This document shows positions 42,245 to 50,674 of a DNA stretch of 64,000 bases, piece after piece. How positions within the stretch are numbered: position 1 is the stretch's first letter; each line of letters begins with the position of its first letter. Both the position numbers and the translations under genes were made by a program. The DNA is from Kribbella pratensis. Its GTDB lineage: Bacteria; Actinomycetota; Actinomycetes; Propionibacteriales; Kribbellaceae. A model generated the notes under the pieces. The model was not told where the DNA came from, ran no database searches, and was given only the letters and a program-made list of their open reading frames with translations. The stretch lies in contig NZ_SODU01000002.1 of the NCBI RefSeq assembly GCF_004366075.1, forward strand, positions 884,647-948,646, written 5' to 3'.

Positions 42245-42703
42245 ATGCGTGTCCGAAGAACAATCTCAACTCTGATTGCAGCTGTCGCCGCCGTCGCGGG
42301 GATCTCAGTGCTGAACACGGTGCCTGCAGCGGCGGCTCCGTGCACATATGCGGGATGTAACGGCCTAGATCCAGAAACTACTGGCTGCTCGAACGACGCC
42401 GTAACCAAGCTCGACCTGATCACGACCTATGGGTTATACCTGGCGGAGCTCAGGTGGTCTCCGAGTTGCCACGCGTTCTGGACGCGCATCCGCCCGCACG
42501 ACTCAGAGGGTGGGGATGGGGCGCAGGCTTACATCGCAGGCGGCGTCTATGACGCCAATGGAAGCCCTGTCACTAAAATTGTGTACACCTCAGTCCCCCA
42601 GAATGGGGAAACCTGGACGAAGATGATCTCTCAAGCGTATCCATGGGAGCGATTCTGCGCCTTCATTGGTTTTGATTCGGGGTGCAAGATTACTACCCTT
42701 TGA
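42245..42703 (+). CDS. Secreted DUF2690-type protein
   Basis: A 152-aa exported protein. The signal peptide is MRVRRTISTLIAAVAAVAGISVLNTVPAAAA. The mature part starts CTYAGCNGLDPETTGCSNDAVTK and contains LAELRWSPSCHAFWTRIRP, the pattern of the actinobacterial DUF2690 family (GC..DP....GC..DA, then LRYSP.C...W). A purine-rich AAGGGGG precedes the ATG. At least four cysteines probably form disulfides outside the cell. It is the only intact member of three related genes in this island. Confidence 0.8.
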   Translation: MRVRRTISTLIAAVAAVAGISVLNTVPAAAAPCTYAGCNGLDPETTGCSNDAVTKLDLITTYGLYLAELRWSPSCHAFWTRIRPHDSEGGDGAQAYIAGGVYDANGSPVTKIVYTSVPQNGETWTKMISQAYPWERFCAFIGFDSGCKITTL

Positions 42704-42770
42704 CGAACCTGCTCTTTCCGCAAATCTCCTTCCGCGGAAAGACTCTTCGGCGTGTGCGGGTCGCCTAGAT

Positions 42771-43182
42771 ATGTGCGCTCTTGGGTTTGGTTGCGCTGAT
42801 CCTCGGGGGTCGAAGGTGGGGGTGATGGCCAGCAAAACCGGCTGTGCGAACGACGCTGCAATCAAACTGGTCTGCTGAAAAAGCTCGGTGGTTACCGGGT
42901 GGGGGGAGCTCGATCGGTCGCCCTGGGTCCGCGTATTCTGGACAGGGTCAGTCCGCTGAGGGCGTCGAACGGCAATACGCCAACATAAGTGGGGGGTGTG
43001 CGACGCAAGCGGCCGCGGTCACGGACATCGTATACGCGGCAGAGTCTGAAAAAGCCGACGTAAGCCGTGTCCTGGACGGCGATTACTTCGTGGGCGTATC
43101 CGTTGATACACCAGTAGCCACAATGATGGTGGCTGAAAATTACAACCTGCAGTACTTGACCAGTCTTTCTGTCCGCCCGTAG
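42771..43182 (+). pseudogene. Degraded DUF2690-type gene
   Basis: The first segment reads MCALGFGCADPRGSKV...TGCANDAAIKL and parallels CTYAGCNGLDP...TGCSNDAVTKL of the intact copy, but a TGA interrupts it at 42876. Continuing in the same frame gives WGELDRSPWVRVFW against LAELRWSPSCHAFW. The rest (SAEGVERQYANISGG...VTDIVYAAES) matches the intact copy's C-terminal half (AQAYIAGG...VTKIVYTSVP) only after a frame change. No signal peptide remains. It is a nonfunctional paralogue lying between the intact gene and the large secreted protein. Confidence 0.65.
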
Positions 43183-43197
43183 TGGAAAGGCTTTTCG

Positions 43198-46100
43198 ATG
43201 TTCATAAGGTCGTTTCGGTGTACCCTGTTTGCTGTTTTGGCACTGGTTTCTGGGATCGTTGCACAAGGTGCGCAGCCGTCGTCGGCCGAGGCGCATGACG
43301 GCCACGGGCAGTCATCTGCCGACTCTTCGAGCGGACCACCCGTGGCTCCAGCGAACGGTGCGGACCTGGCGTCTGTCAGCCCACGCTGGTGGGAAGGTGA
43401 CGATGTTCTCCTGTCTGGACGCAGCCACTCCGACGGCTACACGCTGTACGTCGCCTTGGAAAAGGAGAAGTACGTCCTGCGCCCGTTGGCGACCATCAGG
43501 CCGGCCGGATACGCCGGTGACGATTGGCTCGGCTACACCTGCCTGACTGGTGACCGGCGTTTCGCGGTCGCGACCTTGATGCCGCGGTGGGCGGTCAACG
43601 TGCCGCGGCTGCGAGATCGCGGTGCGCTCGCCTATGTCGTGTCAACCGCCAACGGCAAGATCTGGCCACTGGCTAACGAGGTGGCGTTCAAGTACCACGC
43701 CACGAACTGTGGAGTGGGTTCAAAGGTCGCCCTCATGCGAAATCTCGGCGATGACCAGCGGCAGAGCGAAGTGCTCGTCGCGGACGCGGCGACCAGGCGA
43801 GTGACGAGTCTCGGAGTCGTTAGGCAACAGTTGACGTCACCCGTGCCTGACGGTACGGCGGCCGTCGCACTAGGGCTGGGCGGCATCCTGGCCGTGCAAC
43901 CAGGCGGAAATACCGTCCTGCGCACCAAGATTGTGGGCGGAATCCCCTATCGGATGGTCGCCAGGGGGACGGGGCAGACCGTCGCCGTGCTGCGTGGTGA
44001 GAACGTCGATGCCTATGCGGTCGAGGGATCCCGGCTTCTCCTCGCCGGCTCCGGCGCCAAAGACGACGCGCAGATCTACGCATCGGAGGGCTCGATTCCT
44101 CGGCTGAGCGGCCTCCAGGCACCGCCGAAGCGTGCGATCGCGACGAGCCCAGTCGCTCGGCCGAAGCTAACGGCTAATGACGGAGCCGGCGTAGTTGGCC
44201 GGGATCTGGCCATCGACGCGGTCAGTGCCGAGGGCAAGGTCGTACTGGCAACCACGACTGCCGGAATGATTTCCCAGCGCACCGTCGTGCCTGGCGAGCC
44301 TGAGTCGGAGACGACGCAGGCAGCCCCCGCACCGGAAGAGAAGCGACTGTTCTCGGCGCTGACTGGAGCGCTTTTGGTCGGTCGGTTCCCCGTCGAGTCG
44401 GCCGCCTCAGTGAGCGAGGTGGTGCCGACGACGGTGACCAAGGCAGGGCGGTTCGCGCCGGCCGGTAACTTCACGACTCCGAAATGCGGTGTACCCCGGA
44501 ACGAGCCGACCCGCATGGCGTACGGCGCGAACGACGTGCAAGCCCGGTGGGCTGTCGAGCAGGCCAGTCGCAACTCCCTGCCGACGCGCCCCACGGACTA
44601 CCTGAAGAGTGGACTGCCGTCGTACAACCCGAGCAGCGACTTCCGCCTGCAGACGATCAAGCCCTCCGGCGGAAATGTCCCGCCGGCGGTCTTCAATGGC
44701 GTCCTCGCTCAGGAGTCCGCGTATCGACAGGCCTCCCGGCGTACGTTGCCCGGCTCAGGCGGCAACTCGGTCATCGGCAACTACTACGGCGCGGGCGGAA
44801 CGCTCGACGTCATTGACTACACGAAGGCGGACTGCGGTTACGGCATCTCGCAGGTTACGTCCGGTATGGCGACATCCGAAACCTCGATCACGCCGAACGG
44901 CAAGGCCAAGATCGCGATCGACTACGCCGAGAACATCCAGGCCGGCATGAACATTCTCGTCAAGAAGTGGAATCAATTGCAGGATGCAGGTATCAAGCTG
45001 AACAACAGCGACCCGGCGGCGGTCGAGAACTGGTACCTGGCGCTGTGGGCGTACAACTCGGGCGTGCAGCCCGACGCCCGCTTCGGGAACACCACAGGTT
45101 GTACGCCGAGTCCGACATGCACCGACGAGTTTGGCAACTGGGGCCTCGGCTGGAGCAACAACCCGCGCAATCCTGACTATCCACCGACTCGCAATGTGTT
45201 CCTCCGTGCCACGTACGCAGACGCCGAGCATCCCTCGGACTGGCCCTACCAGGAGCGGATCATCGGGTGGGCCGAGACGCCCATCAAGAACTACAAGGGC
45301 GAGGACGCTTACGAAGCGGCAGCGCCCGGGACGAACTACCCCTACCCGAACATCAATACTTTTTGCACCGCTGCGAACTCGTGCGACCCGGCGACGGTGA
45401 CGGGCTGCACGCGAGCGGACTACCGCTGCTGGTGGCACGAGCCGGTGAGCTTCAAGAGCTGCTCGCCCTTGAACCTTTGTACGACCTCAAACTTCACGAC
45501 CACAGTCGGTGCCCCTGAGCCGTCGGCGCCGAACCCGTGGGAGCCCGCGTGCGACTCAGAGCTCGGGCCGGACGCGATCATCGTCGACGACATCCCGGAT
45601 CCGTCGAAGAACATCTTCTGTCCGAACCGCAACTGGACCAACCAGGGCACATTCACTTATGAGGTCGGGAAGGACGCCTCGGGCGCACCGCTGGGGGTCA
45701 TCGACTTTCATCAGGCTGCCGTCGGCTTTGGTGCCCACACCTTTTTCACCGGCAACCGGGTGGCGAGTGACACCGCGCACAAGGTGACAGGGACCTGGAA
45801 GCCGGCCAACCTCCAAGGGTCATACCTGGTCCGGGCACATATTCCGCGTGCGGGTGCGAGCGTCTCGTCTGCGGTGTACAAGATCACGACCGCCGACGGT
45901 AACGTCAGTGAGAAGGTGGTCAACCAGCATGAGCACTTTAACCACTGGAAGACCCTGGGGGCTTTCCAGTTGGACTCCAATGCCCAAGTGCAATTGACAA
46001 ACGTCACCCAGGACGACGTCATCGGGGGTGCTGGCACCGTCGCGTTCGATGCGGTGGCGTTCATCCCTGTTCTGGGCGTCGCCGTCAACGAGGACATCGA

Positions 46101-47334
46101 CGCCTACGCCTACTTCGACCCTGATACCGACGTGACCACGTCCGGTACGACGTCGTGGCTGGCGGGACCGCTCGGCGGCCCGCAAGCTCTGTACGACTGG
46201 GGTGCCGCGAGAGCGCCTGGACTGGTCCAGGACGGAGGTCCGGCGACCCGGCTCATGGGCACGGTGTGGCGCGACGAGAACCTTGCCGCCTACACCAGCC
46301 CGGACGCCGACGACGACGGCATGAGCCCCGCTGTCCTGTTGGGCGAGGCGAACAAACTCGAGTACCGGCCGACGATCGCCCAGAAACCACCGGAGTTCGA
46401 CACGGATGCGGACGCGTACAAGGTGCGGACAACCGTGAGGGTCAGCTATGTCAGCACTGGTGTCAACCAGATCATGGAGGGATCCGCGGATGTCGACTAC
46501 CGCCAGCGGGCAGGCAACACCTACATACCGCGGCTGATCACCGACTTCTTCGACGCGGTTACGCAGGACTATGGCATCGCCAAACCGGACCTGAGCTACT
46601 CGACCACCAATCTGAACACCTACGACCATCAGATCAGATCGGTCACCCCTAACACGACGTTCTTCCCCGCGCGTGCGTTCAAGCCCGCCGGTCGGGCGCC
46701 GTTGCTGGTGAACGAGTCCGGCCAGCCGGGAACGGACTGCATTTTCGCGATCCACACGTTCGGAGGCGTGGATGGCTTCCGACCTATGCTGGGCGTCGGG
46801 TACGTCTCCAGCCGGGTCGAAGCGTGGAAAGAGCGAATCAACGATCGCACTGACATCCCGGCAGCGGTGAAGAACGTCGCGAAGGACATCTACGACGTCT
46901 GGTTCGACACGGGTGCATTCAATGGGGCTCCGCCCGCATCGGTCTTCAACCAGGCACCACCAATCTGGCAGGAACTGGCGTTCACCATTTGCGCGAACGG
47001 CAAATTGATCGCTCCGCAGTCTCAGGGCCACGTCCTGCGTGCTTCCTGGATGACCGACCAGTACCTGTACCGCAACGGCGCCGCCGTCGAGAACACAGGC
47101 GAATGGCGGTTCTCCCCCGATCCCTTGATGCGCGGCGATTTCGTCAAGTTCAGCCGCATCCCCGACCCTGACAACTTCTGGGACAACCCGTTCGGGGAGT
47201 GTGACACCAATACCGGCAGATCAGGTAACCCGTGGGGCCTATTCGCCGGTCTGAACGCACCAGGCGTCGACCCGGCGAGTGTGCACTTCTGCATCGATAA
47301 GGATCTCGGGGTCGATCCGGACGCCGGCGGGTAA
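43198..47334 (+). CDS. Large secreted protein with lysozyme-like (SLT) and golvesin-type domains
   Basis: A 1378-aa exported protein with a signal peptide (about residues 1-30, MFIRSFRCTLFAVLALVSGIVA). Residues about 50-400 look like a beta-rich, propeller-like region. Residues about 490-625 form a transglycosylase-like domain with catalytic-type E506 in LAQESAY, GYGISQV (547-553) and AYNSG (618-622), as in SLT/goose-type lysozymes. A Cys-rich linker follows, then a golvesin C-terminal-like beta-sandwich at about 815-955 (YLVRAHIPRAGASVSSAVY...FDAVAFIP). The final 400 residues have no recognised domain. It presumably cuts or binds peptidoglycan or surface glycan. GGAAAGG precedes the ATG, and the next gene starts 2 bases after its stop. 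Confidence 0.85.
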   Translation: MFIRSFRCTLFAVLALVSGIVAQGAQPSSAEAHDGHGQSSADSSSGPPVAPANGADLASVSPRWWEGDDVLLSGRSHSDGYTLYVALEKEKYVLRPLATIRPAGYAGDDWLGYTCLTGDRRFAVATLMPRWAVNVPRLRDRGALAYVVSTANGKIWPLANEVAFKYHATNCGVGSKVALMRNLGDDQRQSEVLVADAATRRVTSLGVVRQQLTSPVPDGTAAVALGLGGILAVQPGGNTVLRTKIVGGIPYRMVARGTGQTVAVLRGENVDAYAVEGSRLLLAGSGAKDDAQIYASEGSIPRLSGLQAPPKRAIATSPVARPKLTANDGAGVVGRDLAIDAVSAEGKVVLATTTAGMISQRTVVPGEPESETTQAAPAPEEKRLFSALTGALLVGRFPVESAASVSEVVPTTVTKAGRFAPAGNFTTPKCGVPRNEPTRMAYGANDVQARWAVEQASRNSLPTRPTDYLKSGLPSYNPSSDFRLQTIKPSGGNVPPAVFNGVLAQESAYRQASRRTLPGSGGNSVIGNYYGAGGTLDVIDYTKADCGYGISQVTSGMATSETSITPNGKAKIAIDYAENIQAGMNILVKKWNQLQDAGIKLNNSDPAAVENWYLALWAYNSGVQPDARFGNTTGCTPSPTCTDEFGNWGLGWSNNPRNPDYPPTRNVFLRATYADAEHPSDWPYQERIIGWAETPIKNYKGEDAYEAAAPGTNYPYPNINTFCTAANSCDPATVTGCTRADYRCWWHEPVSFKSCSPLNLCTTSNFTTTVGAPEPSAPNPWEPACDSELGPDAIIVDDIPDPSKNIFCPNRNWTNQGTFTYEVGKDASGAPLGVIDFHQAAVGFGAHTFFTGNRVASDTAHKVTGTWKPANLQGSYLVRAHIPRAGASVSSAVYKITTADGNVSEKVVNQHEHFNHWKTLGAFQLDSNAQVQLTNVTQDDVIGGAGTVAFDAVAFIPVLGVAVNEDIDAYAYFDPDTDVTTSGTTSWLAGPLGGPQALYDWGAARAPGLVQDGGPATRLMGTVWRDENLAAYTSPDADDDGMSPAVLLGEANKLEYRPTIAQKPPEFDTDADAYKVRTTVRVSYVSTGVNQIMEGSADVDYRQRAGNTYIPRLITDFFDAVTQDYGIAKPDLSYSTTNLNTYDHQIRSVTPNTTFFPARAFKPAGRAPLLVNESGQPGTDCIFAIHTFGGVDGFRPMLGVGYVSSRVEAWKERINDRTDIPAAVKNVAKDIYDVWFDTGAFNGAPPASVFNQAPPIWQELAFTICANGKLIAPQSQGHVLRASWMTDQYLYRNGAAVENTGEWRFSPDPLMRGDFVKFSRIPDPDNFWDNPFGECDTNTGRSGNPWGLFAGLNAPGVDPASVHFCIDKDLGVDPDAGG

Positions 47335-47336
47335 TC

Positions 47337-47645
47337 GTGGCGCTCTGGCTCTACCTGTTAAGTGTGCCGGTGCCAGGTCTTCTGCTGGCCTGCATTCCGG
47401 TGCGGCGGGCGCGCAACAAGGCACTCGCCGCAGCGGAACTGCGCTGGAGATACCTGACCAGAGTCCTGATCCTTCTAGCCGTGACTATCGCCCTGACGGC
47501 GATCGCCGTGTCGCTCAGCCGTAACCACCCGAACACCCCGCTCTACCCGCTCCTTGCCTGTGCTCCTGGCCTGTGCCTGGCGCTCCTCCGGCTGGCGCTC
47601 GAGGCGAGGTATCTGAAGGAAACGTTTATCAACCACGTGCGGTGA
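47337..47645 (+). CDS. Small membrane protein in the golvesin operon
   Basis: A 102-aa protein with three hydrophobic helices (ALWLYLLSVPVPGLLLACIP, VLILLAVTIALTAIAVSL and PLYPLLACAPGLCLALLRLAL) joined by basic loops (RRARNKALAAAELRWRY). No family is known to me. GTG 47337 follows the large gene's TAA by two bases and ends three bases before the next ATG, so it is part of the same transcript. A role in anchoring or protecting against the lysozyme-like protein is only a guess. Confidence 0.65.
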   Translation: MALWLYLLSVPVPGLLLACIPVRRARNKALAAAELRWRYLTRVLILLAVTIALTAIAVSLSRNHPNTPLYPLLACAPGLCLALLRLALEARYLKETFINHVR

Positions 47646-47648
47646 ACC

Positions 47649-48090
47649 ATGCGACTTCTGAGGATCTTCCTGGCCTGTGCAACGCTCCTGACCGGAGTAT
47701 TCGCCCTAGGCGCGCCGAGTGCGTATGCCGTCGGGTGCGTCGGCGAGTCGCGCTACAACAAGGGACCGGTGTCGATGGGCTGCACCAAGGACCAGCGCGC
47801 CATTGCCGTCGATCCACTGACCCGAGAGCTCCTTTGTCAATTACTCGCCCGCGTGCCAGGCGGTCTGGGCGATCTCGTTCGAGCCTCCCAGTATTGGATA
47901 TCCCTGCCACACGGTGCAGCTCGAGCGGGCCCGGAGCAACCTGATCGTTCAAGCCCGACTGACGCAGACGTTTTGTCCTGAAGGGACGTCGGAATGGACG
48001 AATATGTTCCCTAAGGGATGGTATTTCCGCGGGATCACCAAATCCGGGGGAGGATCTCCGGACGACTACACGCCGTGGGTCTTCCGCTAA
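47649..48090 (+). pseudogene. Frameshifted secreted DUF2690-type gene
   Basis: Starts MRLLRIFLACATLLTGVFALGAPSAYA (signal peptide), then VGCVGESRYNKGPVSMGCTKDQRA. At 47831-47833 the frame breaks. Dropping one C gives ELFVNYSPACQAVWAISFEPP..., which matches ELRWSPSCHAFWTRI of the intact paralogue and stays open to TAA 48088-48090 (ending TPWVFR). Uncorrected, the frame runs to 47981 with an unlikely tail. Either the gene is recently broken, or this is a sequencing error or programmed shift at CTCCTTTGTC. Confidence 0.7.
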
Positions 48091-48097
48091 CAGTATG

Positions 48098-48134
48098 ACT
48101 GAGGGCCTCGTCCGCGGTGGGCGAGGCGCTCAGT
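48098..48134. terminator. Bidirectional terminator between the island and the PBP gene
   Basis: ACTGAG...CTCAGT frames a long stem with one mismatch and one wobble (GCCTCG paired with CGAGGC, then CC with GG) and a 5-base loop. It lies 8 bases past the island's last stop and 5 bases past the end of the convergent PBP gene. Confidence 0.7.
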
Positions 48135-48138
48135 GGTG

Positions 48139-50541
48139 TCAGCGGTGGCCGCGGCCGCCGCAGTTGGGGTATTTCGGGTTCCAGGGTGGGCAGTTCGGGT
48201 TGATTGTGGTCGGCGACCCGGGTGGTTGCACGGTCTGTGTGGTTGTCGGCTTCCCGGGCTTGACCTGTTTGCTGCCGTTGGAGACGTAGATCGTCACCAG
48301 CGAGCCGGCGGGGGCGCCGTCGCGCTGCCTCGGGTCCGTGTAGGCGACCGTGCCGGCGGTCTCCTCGGAGTTGACGGTGCCGGAGGCGATGGCGACCTCG
48401 AAGCCGGCCTGGCGAAGCTTGTTCGCGGCGTCCTCGGGGTTCATACCGTTGACGAACGGCAGGCTCTTCACGTCACCGCGCTGCGTCTTGTCGGTAGGCG
48501 CAACGAAGCGCGTGGTCGGGTATCCCTGCAGGGCCGCCTTCATCGCGGCCTCCCAGATTGGGCCGGCCGTACCGGAACCTGACGGGTCGTTGATGCGCTT
48601 GCCATTCAGTGTCTGGTTCTGCAGCTTGGTGTATGGCACCGATGCGTCGGCCACCGTTGCTGCCGCGGCGAGCTTGGTCGAGTAGCCGGCGTACCAGACA
48701 GCCTTGGCGTCGTTGATGGTTCCGGTCTTGCCGGCCAGGTCGCTCTTGCCGAACTTCAGCTTGCCGCCGGTGCCGTTCGGCTCCATGACCTGATGCAGGA
48801 CCGCGTTGACGCCGTCCGCGACCTCAGGCGCCAGCACCTGCTTGCAGTTCGCGCCGGGGACGCTGACTGACTTGTTGGCCGAGTCCTTGACCGATGTGAT
48901 CAGCCACGGCGTGCAGTACATGCCCCGTGCGGCGAAGGCGGCGTACGCGTTCGACAGCTGCAACGGAGTGACGTAGTCGACGCCGAGGGTCATCGACGCG
49001 ACCTGCTCGAGTGGCTTGAGGTTCTGCGCGTTGTACATCCCCAGGGAGCCGGCGAGCTTGGCGATCGGGCACAGGCCGACCCGCAGCGACAGTTGCAGGA
49101 AGTAAGTGTTCGTGGACTTCTGCGCGGCCTCGATCATGGTTGGGTCCGCGACATTGGTCGTCGAGTTCTTCGGCGAGTAACCGTCCGGGATCTTGCGAGG
49201 TCCGTCGCAGGTGCTGTACTTCATGCCGCCCATGTCCAGCGGGCTCGGCGAGTTGATCTTGTAGTTGAGCGGGATGCCCTTCTGGATCGCGGCCGCGATC
49301 GTGAATGCCTTCATCGTCGAGCCGTTCTGGAAACCGCCGTACCCGCCCGGATACGTCTTCGGGGCGTTGTAGTTGTACGCCGTCTGGCCGCGCTTGCTGC
49401 CGTACCCGCGGCTCTGCGCCATCGCCTTCACCAGACCCGTGCCCGGCTCGACGATCGTGATCGCCGCGATCGCCTGGTCGGTCGGCTTGGAGTGGGTGTC
49501 GATCGACCGCTGGGCGTCGGCCTGGATCTTCGGGTCGAGCGAGGTGCGGATCGTCAGGCCGGCGGTTTTGATGTAGTTCGCACGCTCGGTCTTCGTCTTG
49601 CCGAAGGCCGGGTTGTCCTCGAGCTCGGCGACGACGTACTCGCAGTAGAACGGGTATGGGCCGTTGCCGCAGCCGAGTTTGTTCGGGCGGACCTTGTTGG
49701 GGTCGATGACCGGGGTCTTGAGGGCCGAGTTGGCCTGGGCGACCGAGATGACGTTGAGTTCCAGCATCCGGCGGATGACCACGTCGCGGCGGTCCTTGGC
49801 GCGCTTGGCGTTGTTGGTCGGGTCGTAGCCGGTCGGGTTCTTGACCAGGCCGGCCAGCATCGCGGCCTGCGGGAGCGTCAGCTGGGACGCGTTCACCGAG
49901 AAGTAGTGCTGGGCGGCGGCCTGGATGCCCCACGCGCCGTCGCCGAAGTTGGCGAGGTTGAGGTACTTCTCCAGGATCTCGTTCTTCGAGTACTGCTTCT
50001 CGACCGCGACCGCGTACCGCAGCTCGGCGACCTTGCGCTGGTACGTGTCGGCGGTCGCCGCGGCCACCTCGGCCGGCGTCTTCGCCTTCTCGACCAGGCT
50101 GATCTTCACGTACTGCTGGGTGATGCTCGAGCCACCCTGCTGCACCGAGCCCGAGGACTGGTTCTGCAGCAGCGCGCGCAGCGTGCCCTTCGCGTCCAGC
50201 GCGCCGTGCTCGTAGAAGCGGTCGTCCTCGATCGCGACGATCGCCTTCTGCATGATCGGCGCGACGTCCTTGAGCTTCACCGGAACCCGGTTCTGCTCGG
50301 CGAGCGTGGCGATCACCGTACCGTCGGCGGCCAGGATGGTGCTCTTCTGCTTGAGCGGCACCTCGTCGAACTGCTGCGGCAGGTCCTGCAGCGTGTCGGA
50401 AGTCTTCTCCGTGGTGAATCCGGCGAGGCCGGCGAACGGGATGGCGAGACCGGCGGCCAAGGCCCCCGACAGCACGCTCACCCCTAGGAACAGAACCACA
50501 GATTGGACGACGCCTCGGTCGCCCTTTTCCCTGACGCGCAT
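48139..50541 (-). CDS. Class A penicillin-binding protein with PASTA domain (PonA2-like)
   Basis: Bifunctional peptidoglycan synthase of 800 aa. After one membrane helix (about residues 12-40) comes a GT51 glycosyltransferase with the catalytic EDDRFYEHG (E105) and QGGSSITQQYVK. A transpeptidase follows with S408-T-M-K411, the STN-type motif in AQKSTNTYF and LAGKTGT. One PASTA repeat lies near residues 690-760, and the tail is Pro/Thr/Asn-rich (NPNCPPWNPKYPNC). ATG 50541 is preferred; the frame extends upstream without homology. Together with the adjacent metallophosphoesterase and ArsA-like genes it matches the ponA2 neighbourhood of mycobacteria. Confidence 0.93.
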   Translation of the reverse strand: MRVREKGDRGVVQSVVLFLGVSVLSGALAAGLAIPFAGLAGFTTEKTSDTLQDLPQQFDEVPLKQKSTILAADGTVIATLAEQNRVPVKLKDVAPIMQKAIVAIEDDRFYEHGALDAKGTLRALLQNQSSGSVQQGGSSITQQYVKISLVEKAKTPAEVAAATADTYQRKVAELRYAVAVEKQYSKNEILEKYLNLANFGDGAWGIQAAAQHYFSVNASQLTLPQAAMLAGLVKNPTGYDPTNNAKRAKDRRDVVIRRMLELNVISVAQANSALKTPVIDPNKVRPNKLGCGNGPYPFYCEYVVAELEDNPAFGKTKTERANYIKTAGLTIRTSLDPKIQADAQRSIDTHSKPTDQAIAAITIVEPGTGLVKAMAQSRGYGSKRGQTAYNYNAPKTYPGGYGGFQNGSTMKAFTIAAAIQKGIPLNYKINSPSPLDMGGMKYSTCDGPRKIPDGYSPKNSTTNVADPTMIEAAQKSTNTYFLQLSLRVGLCPIAKLAGSLGMYNAQNLKPLEQVASMTLGVDYVTPLQLSNAYAAFAARGMYCTPWLITSVKDSANKSVSVPGANCKQVLAPEVADGVNAVLHQVMEPNGTGGKLKFGKSDLAGKTGTINDAKAVWYAGYSTKLAAAATVADASVPYTKLQNQTLNGKRINDPSGSGTAGPIWEAAMKAALQGYPTTRFVAPTDKTQRGDVKSLPFVNGMNPEDAANKLRQAGFEVAIASGTVNSEETAGTVAYTDPRQRDGAPAGSLVTIYVSNGSKQVKPGKPTTTQTVQPPGSPTTINPNCPPWNPKYPNCGGRGHR

Positions 50542-50630
50542 GGTTGTTAAGACTACGGGACCGCAGATAAGGGTTACCGCTCCGCGTGTGAGTTCGGTCA
50601 CCCTCGCTGGACAAAGTTCATCCAAAAGGA

Positions 50631-50660
50631 GGAGGGCCCGAGCAATTGCTCGGGCCCTCC
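50631..50660 (-). terminator. Terminator of lon
   Basis: A perfect 30-bp palindrome (arms GGAGGGCCCGAGCAA and its complement). On the minus strand it is followed by TTTT. It starts 15 bases after the lon stop and lies before the PBP gene on the same strand. Confidence 0.9.
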
Positions 50661-50674
50661 TTCGGTACGCCCGG

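Noticed and set aside
43198..47645. Large secreted protein plus small membrane protein considered as a polymorphic toxin and immunity pair
   Set aside because: No RHS/YD repeats, pretoxin motif or known toxin domain is visible, and the small protein has no immunity-family signature. Kept only as an open question.
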